DNA from: Alcaligenes pakistanensis
GTDB taxonomy: Bacteria > Pseudomonadota > Gammaproteobacteria > Burkholderiales > Burkholderiaceae_B
Length of the DNA: 64,000 nucleotides
NCBI RefSeq assembly: GCF_014652815.1
Contig: NZ_BMZN01000002.1
Span: 1-64,000, forward strand
Direction: 5' to 3'
The translations under genes and the position numbers were made by a program. A model generated the notes under the pieces. That model did not search any database. It was not told the DNA's origin and saw only the letters and a program-made list of their open reading frames with translations. Within the stretch, counting starts at the first letter, position 1; each line of letters opens with the position of its first letter. Below, in pieces: positions 6,928 through 14,722 of this stretch.

Positions 6928-8754
6928 TCAATGAATAGGAGCCTGTGTTTGAATAGGCCCTGTGGTTTGCTTAGGGGCTGGAGCGTGGCCTGCTTTGTCA
7001 TGATGCTCCGCTTGTGCCTCGGCATCAGATTGAGCCGCCTGCTTACGGGCCAGGAGATCGCTATCGCAATGCGGGCAGAATTCATGTTTTCCAGACAGAT
7101 AGCCATGCTTGGGGCAGATAGAGAACGTGGGTGTGACAGTGATGTAGGGTAAGGAAAAACGGTTCAAGGCTCGTTGCACCAGATTGCGGCAGGCATCGGC
7201 GCTGGAGAGTGATTCCGTCATGTACAGATGTAGTACTGTGCCGCCGGTGTATTTGCCTTGCAGCTCGTCTTGCCGTTCCAAGGCTTCAAAAGGATCTTCG
7301 GTAAAGCCAACAGGCAGTTGCGAGGAGTTGGTGTAATAGGGCATTTTTTCGGTACCGGCTTGCAGAATATCGGGCCAGCGGGCGCGATCTTCTTTAGCAA
7401 AGCGGTAGGTCGTGCCTTCGGCAGGCGTGGCTTCCAGGTTGTACAGATGGCCGGTGTTTTCCTGAAACTCCACCATGCGTTCGCGAATGTGGTCTAGCAA
7501 GCGCAATGCAAAGCGGTGGCCCCACGGTGTGCACAGGTTTTGTTTATCTTCGGTGAAGTTACGGATCATTTCGTTGATGCCGTTCACTCCCAACGTGGAA
7601 AAGTGATTACGCAAGGTGCCCAGGTAACGGCGCGTATAGGGAAACAAGCCCTGGTCCATGTGCTGTTGTATGACTTTGCGTTTGATTTCCAGACTGTCAC
7701 GGCCCATTTCCAGCAGTTCGTCCAAGCGCGCAAATAAACCCTCTTCGTCGCCTCGGTATAAATAGCCCAGACGTGCACAGTTCAAGGTGACGACGCCCAA
7801 GGAGCCGGTTTGTTCAGCGGAACCAAACAGGCCATTGCCGCGCTTGAGCAGTTCGCGCAAATCCAGTTGCAGGCGGCAGCACATGGAGCGAATCATATTG
7901 GGCTCTAGTTCAGAGTTAATGAAGTTCTGAAAGTAGGGCAGGCCATATTTGGCCGTCATGGTAAACAGGCGCTCGGCATTGGCGCTGTGCCAGTCAAAAT
8001 CGCGGGTGATGTTGTAGGTGGGGATGGGAAAGGTAAAGGCGCGCCCGCGCGCATCGCCCTCGCTCATGATCTCGATATAGGCACGGTTGATCATGTCCAT
8101 CTCGATTTGCAGGTCGCCGTAGAAAAAGGGCATTTCCTTGCCGCCGATTTGCGGCACTTGCTGGCGTAAATCTTCGGGGCAGACCCAGTCGAAAGTCAGA
8201 TTAGTGAAGGGCGTTTGCGTGCCCCAGCGCGAAGGCACATTCAGGTTGTAGATCAGTTCCTGCATGCATTGGCGCACTTGCTCGTAGTTCAAGGCGTCTT
8301 TGCGGACGTAGGGCGCCATATAGGTATCAAAGGAACTGAAGGCTTGAGCACCTGCCCATTCGTTTTGTAAAGTGCCTAAAAAATTGACGACTTGGCCGAC
8401 GGCACTGCTCAGGTGTTGGGGCGGGCCGGATTCGATTTTTCCGGGTACCCCGTTCAGCCCCTCGTTCAAGAAGGTGCGCAAGGACCAGCCCGCGCAGTAG
8501 CCAGACAGCATGTCCAGGTCGTGAATGTGAAAGTCGGCTTGCCGGTGTGCCTGGCCGATTGCTTCGGGGTAAACATGGCTGAGCCAATAGTTGGCAATCA
8601 TCTTGCCCGAGCTGTTTAGAATCAATCCACCCAAGGAATAGCCCTGGTTGGCATTGGCCTGTACGCGCCAGTCCTGGCGGTCCAGATATTCGGCGATGGA
8701 GCGAATGATATCTAACTGAGCAGCCGGACGTGGTGTGTTTTCCTGAGTAGCCAT
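6928..8754 (-). CDS. nrdD: anaerobic ribonucleoside-triphosphate reductase, large part
   Basis: This 608-residue protein covers the ten-stranded barrel of class III ribonucleotide reductase, which reduces ribonucleotides to deoxyribonucleotides without oxygen. The region IRSMCCRLQLDL holds the probable thiyl cysteine (C292/C293). Near the C terminus a zinc-site-like set (C547, H550, C560, C563) replaces the usual four cysteines. After it the chain ends in about 40 residues of low complexity rich in Ala, Gln and Pro, with no glycyl-radical motif. That motif is encoded by the small gene downstream. Two NrdR boxes and an FNR-type box lie upstream. Confidence 0.93.
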   Translation of the reverse strand: MATQENTPRPAAQLDIIRSIAEYLDRQDWRVQANANQGYSLGGLILNSSGKMIANYWLSHVYPEAIGQAHRQADFHIHDLDMLSGYCAGWSLRTFLNEGLNGVPGKIESGPPQHLSSAVGQVVNFLGTLQNEWAGAQAFSSFDTYMAPYVRKDALNYEQVRQCMQELIYNLNVPSRWGTQTPFTNLTFDWVCPEDLRQQVPQIGGKEMPFFYGDLQIEMDMINRAYIEIMSEGDARGRAFTFPIPTYNITRDFDWHSANAERLFTMTAKYGLPYFQNFINSELEPNMIRSMCCRLQLDLRELLKRGNGLFGSAEQTGSLGVVTLNCARLGYLYRGDEEGLFARLDELLEMGRDSLEIKRKVIQQHMDQGLFPYTRRYLGTLRNHFSTLGVNGINEMIRNFTEDKQNLCTPWGHRFALRLLDHIRERMVEFQENTGHLYNLEATPAEGTTYRFAKEDRARWPDILQAGTEKMPYYTNSSQLPVGFTEDPFEALERQDELQGKYTGGTVLHLYMTESLSSADACRNLVQRALNRFSLPYITVTPTFSICPKHGYLSGKHEFCPHCDSDLLARKQAAQSDAEAQAEHHDKAGHAPAPKQTTGPIQTQAPIH

Positions 8755-8766
8755 TTTTTCACAAAA

Positions 8767-8782
8767 ACCTATATATAGTGTT
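8767..8782. promoter_or_regulatory. NrdR box 1
   Basis: ACCTATATATAGTGTT is the reverse of the NrdR consensus acaCwATATAwGtgt with one or two changes. It lies 12 bp before the nrdD start. NrdR represses ribonucleotide reductase operons when dATP/ATP levels are adequate. Confidence 0.85.
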
Positions 8783-8796
8783 TTTTAGGATTAACG

Positions 8797-8812
8797 ACAC
8801 TATATATTGTGG
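8797..8812. promoter_or_regulatory. NrdR box 2
   Basis: ACACTATATATTGTGG is a near-perfect NrdR box. Its start is exactly 30 bp from that of box 1, about three helical turns, the paired arrangement known for NrdR operators. Confidence 0.88.
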
Positions 8813-8845
8813 TTTTCGGTGAGGCTAGACGATTGTGGCTTAGGC

Positions 8846-8859
8846 TTGATCTAGGTTAA
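8846..8859. promoter_or_regulatory. FNR/Anr-type box upstream of nrdD
   Basis: TTGAT-CTAG-GTTAA has a perfect left half and the same right half as the box before ubiU. It is about 92 bp before the nrdD start, suitable for activation in low oxygen. Confidence 0.55.
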
Positions 8860-9202
8860 TTCCGTGTTCAGAGCCATACATTCGATGGTCTTGCTGGGGG
8901 AAGCCCTAGGGCGCTGGTGAGCCGTATCGCTTTGTTTTGGAGGGCTTGTGGAAGCGCGAAGGTCGTGTGCTCAGGCGTAAAGAGGGAGCTTATGGTGATG
9001 CTGTGCAAGCAAGCTGTTTTTAGATGGGAGGGGGCGCGTACATAGAGCTAGAGCAGGCTCTTTTGCGGGGGGGATACCGTATCAGCGTGCTTCGGCGATA
9101 AGCGGTGTGCTTGTCAGTGAGTGTGCACCGCATCTTTCTTGGGGGCGCATCAATACACCGCTGACTTTTTACGGGCCAGCGGGTATTTCTTGAATAGCCG
9201 GT
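8860..9202. other. gene-free stretch between nrdD and the end of the trp operon
   Basis: I see no gene here. A weak stem-loop (AGAGC at 9044-9048 with GCTCT, followed by TTTT near 9063) could end a plus-strand transcript. I see no clear terminator for the minus-strand trp operon. Confidence 0.5.
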
Positions 9203-9661
9203 TTAGTGGATGAACCGTGCTTGTAGCGCCGTACGCAGTGCTTGCTGATAGTCACTGAGCTGTTCACGCAGGCGCTCTTCGTGGGAGGACCAGCTTTGCT
9301 GCTGTTTCGCAGTGCGCTCGGGCGCAGGCGACCAGGCCGTGTCTGGAAAGAAAGGATCATCTTTCCAGCGGGGGATGATATGCCAGTGCAGATGCGGCAC
9401 TTGGTTTCCGAATTGGGCCAGGTTGATCTTGGCAGTACCCAACTGTTCGCGCTGGGTTTGCTCCACAAGATAGACGGCAGCCATGAGGTGTTGCCGTTGC
9501 TCGTCGGATAGATCGGTCATTTCAGCCACATGATCTTGCCAGATGACCCGCGTGTAGCCGGGAAAAGGGCTGTCCGTAACGGCCAGCACCTGAATCCCCA
9601 CGCCCGACCACAGTAATTGACCGGGTTTTAAGGCGCACAAGGGGCAAGCGCTTGGGCTCAT
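9203..9661 (-). CDS. HIT family hydrolase
   Basis: This 152-residue protein has the histidine-triad motif HLHWHIIPR (H90, H92, H94) and an N-terminal CPLC that may bind zinc. HIT proteins hydrolyse nucleotide conjugates such as dinucleoside polyphosphates or adenosine phosphoramidates; the substrate cannot be read from sequence. Its ATG overlaps the trpC stop by 4 bp (ATGA), so it is the last gene of the trp operon. Confidence 0.88.
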   Translation of the reverse strand: MSPSACPLCALKPGQLLWSGVGIQVLAVTDSPFPGYTRVIWQDHVAEMTDLSDEQRQHLMAAVYLVEQTQREQLGTAKINLAQFGNQVPHLHWHIIPRWKDDPFFPDTAWSPAPERTAKQQQSWSSHEERLREQLSDYQQALRTALQARFIH

Positions 9662-10458
9662 GCGGGCTGACCAAAAAACAGATTTTGTAGTGCGACGCCG
9701 GGATCAGGTTCACGCATGAATGCCTCACCCACCAAGAAGGCCTGGACTTGATGCTCGCGCATCAGGGCTACGTCTTCCAGGGTATGAATGCCGCTTTCTG
9801 TGACCACACGTTTTTCGCTTGGAATGAAGGGCAGCAGATCCAGGGTGTTCTGGGTGCTGGTTTCAAAGGTGCGCAAATTGCGGTTATTGATGCCCAGCAG
9901 GCTGGTTTGCATCTGCAGGGCGATATCCAGCTCGGCGCGATCGTGTACTTCGACCAGTACGTCCATGCCCAGTTCGTGGGCCATCTCTTCGTATTCCATC
10001 AGTTGATCCTGCTCCAGGGCGGCAACGATCAGCAAGATGCAGTCGGCACCCATGGCACGGGCATGGATGATCTGGTAGGGGTCGATGATGAAATCTTTGC
10101 GCAGCACAGGCAGTGCGCAAACGGCACGGGCCTGACGCAGGTGGTCGTAGGAACCCTGGAAATACTGAATATCCGTTAGCACGGACAAGCATGCTGCACC
10201 GTGTGCGGCGTAGCTGGAGGCAATTTCGGTCGGGTTGAAGTCGGCACGAATCACGCCCTTGGACGGGGAGGCTTTTTTAACTTCCGCAATAATGGCGGGT
10301 TTACCTTGAGCAATCTTGTCTTCAATTGCGCTGGCAAAGCCGCGCAGGTCGTTCCGGTTCTTCGCTTCGCGCAGCAGATCGGACTCGCTGCGCAGTTGGC
10401 GGGCGGTGACGACTTCAGCTCTTTTGGTGTCGAGGATCTTGGCCAGAATGTCGTTCAT
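9658..10458 (-). CDS. trpC: indole-3-glycerol phosphate synthase
   Basis: This 266-residue TIM-barrel enzyme converts carboxyphenylaminodeoxyribulose phosphate to indole-3-glycerol phosphate. It shows [11 protein letters not shown] near the N terminus, [19 protein letters not shown] and VTESGI, all typical of TrpC. It is a single-function protein without a fused TrpF. It overlaps the HIT gene by 4 bp, and its start overlaps the trpD stop by 4 bp, so translation is probably coupled along the operon. Confidence 0.96.
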   Translation of the reverse strand: MNDILAKILDTKRAEVVTARQLRSESDLLREAKNRNDLRGFASAIEDKIAQGKPAIIAEVKKASPSKGVIRADFNPTEIASSYAAHGAACLSVLTDIQYFQGSYDHLRQARAVCALPVLRKDFIIDPYQIIHARAMGADCILLIVAALEQDQLMEYEEMAHELGMDVLVEVHDRAELDIALQMQTSLLGINNRNLRTFETSTQNTLDLLPFIPSEKRVVTESGIHTLEDVALMREHQVQAFLVGEAFMREPDPGVALQNLFFGQPA

Positions 10459-11489
10459 GGATTTAACTTCCTTGTATAAGCGCGGAATTGTTCGAGTTTT
10501 TCGCGGGCAGCGCCATTGGCAATGGCTTCGAAAGCCATGCGCAGGCCTTGTTCAATGGAGTCGGCGTGGTTGGCAGCATAGATGGCCAAACCAGCATTGA
10601 GGCCCACGATATCACGAGCCGTACCCTCTTGGTTATCGAGAGCTTCCATAATCATCTGGGCCGATTCTTCACGGCTGGTCACGCGGATGCTGCGGTTTGA
10701 GGTCATGGCCATGCCAAAATCTTCGGGGTGAATTTCGTATTCACGTACCTGACCGTCTTTCAGTTCACCCACCAGAGTCGCCGCGCCCAAGGAGGCTTCG
10801 TCCATACCGTCTTTGCCATGTACGATCAGCACGTGCTTGGCACCCAGACGTTGCATCACACGGACCTGAATACCAACCAAATCAGCGTGGAATACGCCCA
10901 TCAGCTGGTTGGTGGCACCGGCCGGGTTAGTCAGTGGGCCCAGAATATTGAAAATAGTACGCACACCCAGCTCTTTGCGGACAGCGGCGACGTTTTTCAT
11001 AGCTCCGTGGTGAGCTGGGGCAAACATAAAGCCGATATTGGTTTCGGCAATGCTTTGCGCCACTTGTTCAGGCGAGAAGATCAGGTTGACCCCCAGCGCT
11101 TCCAGTACATCGGCACTGCCGGATGACGAGGAGGCACTGCGGTTGCCGTGTTTGGCCACTTTCACGCCGACTGAGGCGGCCACAAACATGGCTGCAGTGG
11201 AAATATTAAAGGTATTGGAGCCGTCGCCGCCCGTGCCGCACATATCCAGCAGTTCGTCGGGATTAGGGGTGATGACAGGCGTGGCAAATTCGCGCATCAC
11301 CTGGGCAGCGGCGGAGATCTCGCCCACGCTCTCTTTTTTGACACGCAGGCCCATCAGCAAGGCGGCTGCGATTTGGGGCGACATTTCGCCACGCATCAGC
11401 ATGCGCATCAGATGCAGCATTTCATCGTGGAAGATTTCCCGGTGTTCGATACAGCGCACCAGTGCTTCGGTAGGAGTGATGGTGTTCAT
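10455..11489 (-). CDS. trpD: anthranilate phosphoribosyltransferase
   Basis: This 344-residue enzyme transfers phosphoribosyl from PRPP to anthranilate. The phosphate-binding motif [15 protein letters not shown] and the [21 protein letters not shown]-like region (11060-11160) are diagnostic. Length is normal. The trpG stop lies 4 bp before its ATG at 11489. Confidence 0.96.
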   Translation of the reverse strand: MNTITPTEALVRCIEHREIFHDEMLHLMRMLMRGEMSPQIAAALLMGLRVKKESVGEISAAAQVMREFATPVITPNPDELLDMCGTGGDGSNTFNISTAAMFVAASVGVKVAKHGNRSASSSSGSADVLEALGVNLIFSPEQVAQSIAETNIGFMFAPAHHGAMKNVAAVRKELGVRTIFNILGPLTNPAGATNQLMGVFHADLVGIQVRVMQRLGAKHVLIVHGKDGMDEASLGAATLVGELKDGQVREYEIHPEDFGMAMTSNRSIRVTSREESAQMIMEALDNQEGTARDIVGLNAGLAIYAANHADSIEQGLRMAFEAIANGAAREKLEQFRAYTRKLNP

Positions 11490-11493
11490 GATA

Positions 11494-12057
11494 TTAAAGA
11501 TCCAGAAAGTTCTTCAGTAAGGCGTGGCCATGCTCGCTCAGCACCGATTCGGGGTGAAACTGCACGCCGTAGACGGGCAGTTCGCGGTGTCGTATCCCCA
11601 TGATCTCGCCGTCTTCGGTTTGCGCGGTCACTTCCAGGCAGTCGGGCAGGCTGTCGCGCTCGATGGCCAGAGAGTGGTAGCGGGTGACGTTAAAGGGTGA
11701 AGGCAAGCAGCTGAATACGTCCGTGCCTTGGTGAGTAATGGGCGAGACTTTCCCATGCATGATTTGTTGCGCACGGATAATGCGCGCCCCAAAGGCATGC
11801 CCGATTGCTTGATGGCCCAGGCAAACACCCAGAATCGGCAGCTTGCCCGCAAAGTGCTGGATTAGTGCAACGGACAGCCCGGCATCCGCTGGGGATTTAG
11901 GGCCTGGCGAGACGCACAGATGGCTGGGATTCAGAGCTTCGATCTCTTCAAGCGTGACTTGATCGTTGCGGCGTACCACTACCTCCTGGCCCAGTTCTCC
12001 GAAGTACTGGACCAGGTTGTAGGTGAAGGAGTCATAGTTATCGAGCATGAACAGCAT
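11494..12057 (-). CDS. trpG: anthranilate synthase component II (glutamine amidotransferase)
   Basis: This 187-residue class I amidotransferase supplies ammonia to TrpE. The nucleophile elbow [10 protein letters not shown] and the closing VQFHPESV give the Cys-His-Glu triad. It starts 38 bp after the trpE stop. Some relatives also serve folate synthesis (PabA); location in the trp operon favours TrpG. Confidence 0.95.
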   Translation of the reverse strand: MLFMLDNYDSFTYNLVQYFGELGQEVVVRRNDQVTLEEIEALNPSHLCVSPGPKSPADAGLSVALIQHFAGKLPILGVCLGHQAIGHAFGARIIRAQQIMHGKVSPITHQGTDVFSCLPSPFNVTRYHSLAIERDSLPDCLEVTAQTEDGEIMGIRHRELPVYGVQFHPESVLSEHGHALLKNFLDL

Positions 12058-12095
12058 GGGAATACTCCGGCAAAAAAAGGATGGCAGTCAGGCGA

Positions 12096-13616
12096 TTAGA
12101 TGGGCTCGTCCAGACCGAATTGCACTTGTTCGGCAGCGCGGATAACTGCGCGTGCCTTGGCTTCGGTCTCTTGCCATTCTTTTTCGGGGTCGGAGTCGGC
12201 CACAATTCCGGCGGCAGCCTGTACATACAGCATGCCGTCTTTAATGACGCCAGTGCGGATGGCAATGGCCAGATCCATTTCACCCGAGTAGCTCAGGTAG
12301 CCGGCAGCACCACCGTAAACGCCACGGCGCACGGGCTCCAGCTCATCAATCACTTCCATGGCGCGTACCTTGGGGGCGCCGGTCAAGGTGCCAGCCGGGA
12401 AGGAGGCGCGCAGCACGTCCATCTGGCTCATGCCGTCTTGCAGTTCCCCGCAGACATTGGAGACCAGATGCTGGACATGCGAGTAGCGCTCGATGGCCAT
12501 GGTGTCTGTAACCTGCACAGTGCCTGTTTTAGCGATGCGGCCAATGTCGTTACGGGCCAGATCAATCAGCATCAGGTGTTCAGCGCGTTCTTTGGGGTCG
12601 GACTTCAGTTCGGCAGCCAGGGCAGCATCCGCCTCAGGGGTCGCGCCGCGTTTGCGGGTACCGGCCAGGGGGCGAATGGTGATGCGTTCCTGATTACGGC
12701 CGTCCTGACGGTGCTCTTCCTGGCGGACCAGAATTTCTGGCGAGGCCCCCACAACCTGGAAATCCTCGAAATTCCAGAAGTACATGTAAGGCGATGGGTT
12801 CAAGGAACGCAGGGCGCGGTACAGGGACAGGGGCGAGTCGCGGAAGGGCTTGGTGATGACCTGGCCCACTTGCACCTGCATCAGATCGCCGGCGGCAATG
12901 TACTCTTTGGCGCGGGCGACGGCTTTCAGGTAATCCTCTTTGTCGAAGTCGCGCTCGCATTCGGTCTGCATGCTGGCGTAGGCGTAGGGGATCACGACCG
13001 GCGAGCGCAGTTTTTCGCGCAGGTCTTTCAGGCGGCGCTTGGCTTGTACGTACGCTTCGGGCTGGGCCGGATCGGCGTAGACCAGCAGGTAGGTGCGGCC
13101 GGCCAGATTGTCCACAATGACCAGCTCATCAATTTGCAGCAGCATGATGTCGGGTACGCCCTCTTCCTGGTCAGCCGGGAAGGGTTTGCGGTTCATGCCT
13201 AGGGAAGGCTCGATGTGGCGCACGGTGTCGTAGCCAAAGTAACCAGCCAGACCGCCTGCAAAACGAGGCATGCCGGGGCGTAGGGCTACTTTGAAACGGG
13301 CTTGGAATTGCTCGATGAAGTCCAGTGGATCGCCTTCGGCGGTTTCAACCGTCTTGCCATCTTGCAGCACGGTGGTGTGACGGCCGTAGCTACGGATCAC
13401 GGTACGGGCAGGCAGGCCAATAAAGGAGTAGCGACCGAACTGCTCGCCGCCCACAACCGATTCCATCAGGCAGCTGTAACGGCCACCTTCAGGGCCGTTG
13501 TGCGCCAATTTCAGATAAATCGACAGGGGCGTATCCAGGTCGGCATAGGTTTCCGCAATCAGGGGAATGCGGTTAAAGCCTTCTGCTGCTAGGGCATTGA
13601 ATTCTATTTCTGTCAT
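12096..13616 (-). CDS. trpE: anthranilate synthase component I
   Basis: This 506-residue enzyme makes anthranilate from chorismate. The N-terminal region has the tryptophan-feedback motif (CLMESV, about residue 52). The C-terminal chorismate-binding domain shows PLAGTRKRG, DLARNDIGR and FPAGTLTGAPK. The ATG at 13616 (MTEIEF) is chosen because the frame upstream to 13661 runs toward the attenuator stem. It is the first structural gene after the trp leader and attenuator. Confidence 0.96.
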   Translation of the reverse strand: MTEIEFNALAAEGFNRIPLIAETYADLDTPLSIYLKLAHNGPEGGRYSCLMESVVGGEQFGRYSFIGLPARTVIRSYGRHTTVLQDGKTVETAEGDPLDFIEQFQARFKVALRPGMPRFAGGLAGYFGYDTVRHIEPSLGMNRKPFPADQEEGVPDIMLLQIDELVIVDNLAGRTYLLVYADPAQPEAYVQAKRRLKDLREKLRSPVVIPYAYASMQTECERDFDKEDYLKAVARAKEYIAAGDLMQVQVGQVITKPFRDSPLSLYRALRSLNPSPYMYFWNFEDFQVVGASPEILVRQEEHRQDGRNQERITIRPLAGTRKRGATPEADAALAAELKSDPKERAEHLMLIDLARNDIGRIAKTGTVQVTDTMAIERYSHVQHLVSNVCGELQDGMSQMDVLRASFPAGTLTGAPKVRAMEVIDELEPVRRGVYGGAAGYLSYSGEMDLAIAIRTGVIKDGMLYVQAAAGIVADSDPEKEWQETEAKARAVIRAAEQVQFGLDEPI

Positions 13617-13659
13617 TGGGATCTCGAGGGTCAGTGGGTACGACGAGCCGGACAGAAAC

Positions 13660-13692
13660 AAAAAAAGCCCGGTCGTTGTGATTACCGGGCTT
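13660..13692 (-). terminator. trp attenuator terminator
   Basis: Read on the minus strand, AAGCCCGGT and ACCGGGCTT form a perfect 9-bp stem with a 10-base loop, followed by seven T residues. It stands between the leader peptide and trpE, as in classical tryptophan attenuation. Confidence 0.92.
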
Positions 13693-13754
13693 ATTTTCCT
13701 GGAGGCGGTCCGCTGTGTACTACTTTGCAGGGACGCCAGACTTCAAGGTTATAT

Positions 13755-13826
13755 CTACCCGATACACGAACGCCACCAGCGCCAATAAGCGCCGTAGGTG
13801 GTGGATGCGTAAGTGCGAGTAGACAT
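13755..13826 (-). CDS. trpL: trp operon leader peptide
   Basis: A 23-codon open frame reads MSTRTYASTTYGAYWRWWRS and then CIG. It contains three tryptophan codons in the cluster W-R-W-W, followed by the attenuator hairpin 63 bp downstream. Ribosome stalling at these codons when charged tRNA-Trp is low would prevent the terminator from forming. No ribosome site is seen before the ATG. A -10-like CATAAT (13831-13836) ends only four bases before the ATG, so the transcript may start at the AUG itself. The gph stop codon is 5 bp upstream. Confidence 0.9.
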   Translation of the reverse strand: MSTRTYASTTYGAYWRWWRSCIG

Positions 13827-13831
13827 GAATA

Positions 13832-14512
13832 TTATGACGTAGATAGTGTGTCGCGTTTAGCGCGCAGCCAAGTGGCCGCGTCAGCAATAGAGGCAACTAT
13901 ACCATCGGAATCCAGGCTTTGCACATCCCTACCTTCGTTGTAGCCGTAAGGAACCAACAGAACCGGGATTTGGGCTGCGCGGGCGGCCTGGGCATCATTC
14001 ATTGAATCGCCAATGACCAGAGCCTGGCTGGGAGACAGTTCCATTTGCTCGCACGCGTAGACAAAAGGCATGGGGTCGGGTTTTTTGCGCGGGCAGGTAT
14101 CACCCCCCACAATCAGCTCAAAATAATGCGCCAGGCCCGTTTTTTCCAAAAGAGGGCGGGCGAATTGTTCGGGCTTGTTGGTGACGACCGCCAAGCGCAG
14201 TCCCTGGCTTTGGAAGTCGTTCAATCCTTCCAGTACACCGGGATAGAGGCGGCTATGTTGCCCATTACATAATTGGTAATGGTAATAAAATGATTCCAAC
14301 GCCTGGGAGTAGTCCGCGGGAGGATTGGGCAGGTCAGTCAAGGCGCGCTGCACCAGATTCTCCGAGCCTTTGCCCACAAAGGTGGCAATGCGTGCCTCTG
14401 GAAGGGCGGGCAGGCCTAGATCGATGCGCATGGCATTACAGGCAGAGGCCAGATCCGGAATGGTATCGAGCAGTGTGCCGTCCAAATCAAACAGTACAGA
14501 GAAAATATTCAT
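13832..14512 (-). CDS. gph: phosphoglycolate phosphatase (HAD family)
   Basis: This 226-residue HAD hydrolase begins with FDLDGTLLDT, has the second-motif region VVTNKP and ends with GDSMNDAQAARAA. Gph removes 2-phosphoglycolate, a product of DNA repair and photorespiration-like reactions. The position before trpE, as in Bordetella relatives, supports Gph over other HAD proteins. The ATG at 14512 is favoured over 14536 because it places DLDGT at the usual distance. The stop overlaps a possible trpL promoter element. Confidence 0.88.
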   Translation of the reverse strand: MNIFSVLFDLDGTLLDTIPDLASACNAMRIDLGLPALPEARIATFVGKGSENLVQRALTDLPNPPADYSQALESFYYHYQLCNGQHSRLYPGVLEGLNDFQSQGLRLAVVTNKPEQFARPLLEKTGLAHYFELIVGGDTCPRKKPDPMPFVYACEQMELSPSQALVIGDSMNDAQAARAAQIPVLLVPYGYNEGRDVQSLDSDGIVASIADAATWLRAKRDTLSTS

Positions 14513-14722
14513 CTTTTTGTAGCGAACTTGTGACAAAATATTGTCGAATTCCTGTTAATGTCGAGCAGAAAAAGTTTCTGGGACATCCGGTTTTAATTTC
14601 GTTTGATTCATCATGGTAATGCTCCTTACTGCGTGCGGGCTTATCAATTTAGTGAGCAAACCGCATTTTGTCACAAGATTGGCTTTCGATTATCCGTTCA
14701 GAAAGGCCCTAGGAGCGGAAGT

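Noticed and set aside
12081-13202. 373-codon open frame antisense to trpE
   Set aside because: trpE motifs on the minus strand are unmistakable; the plus-strand frame is a shadow.
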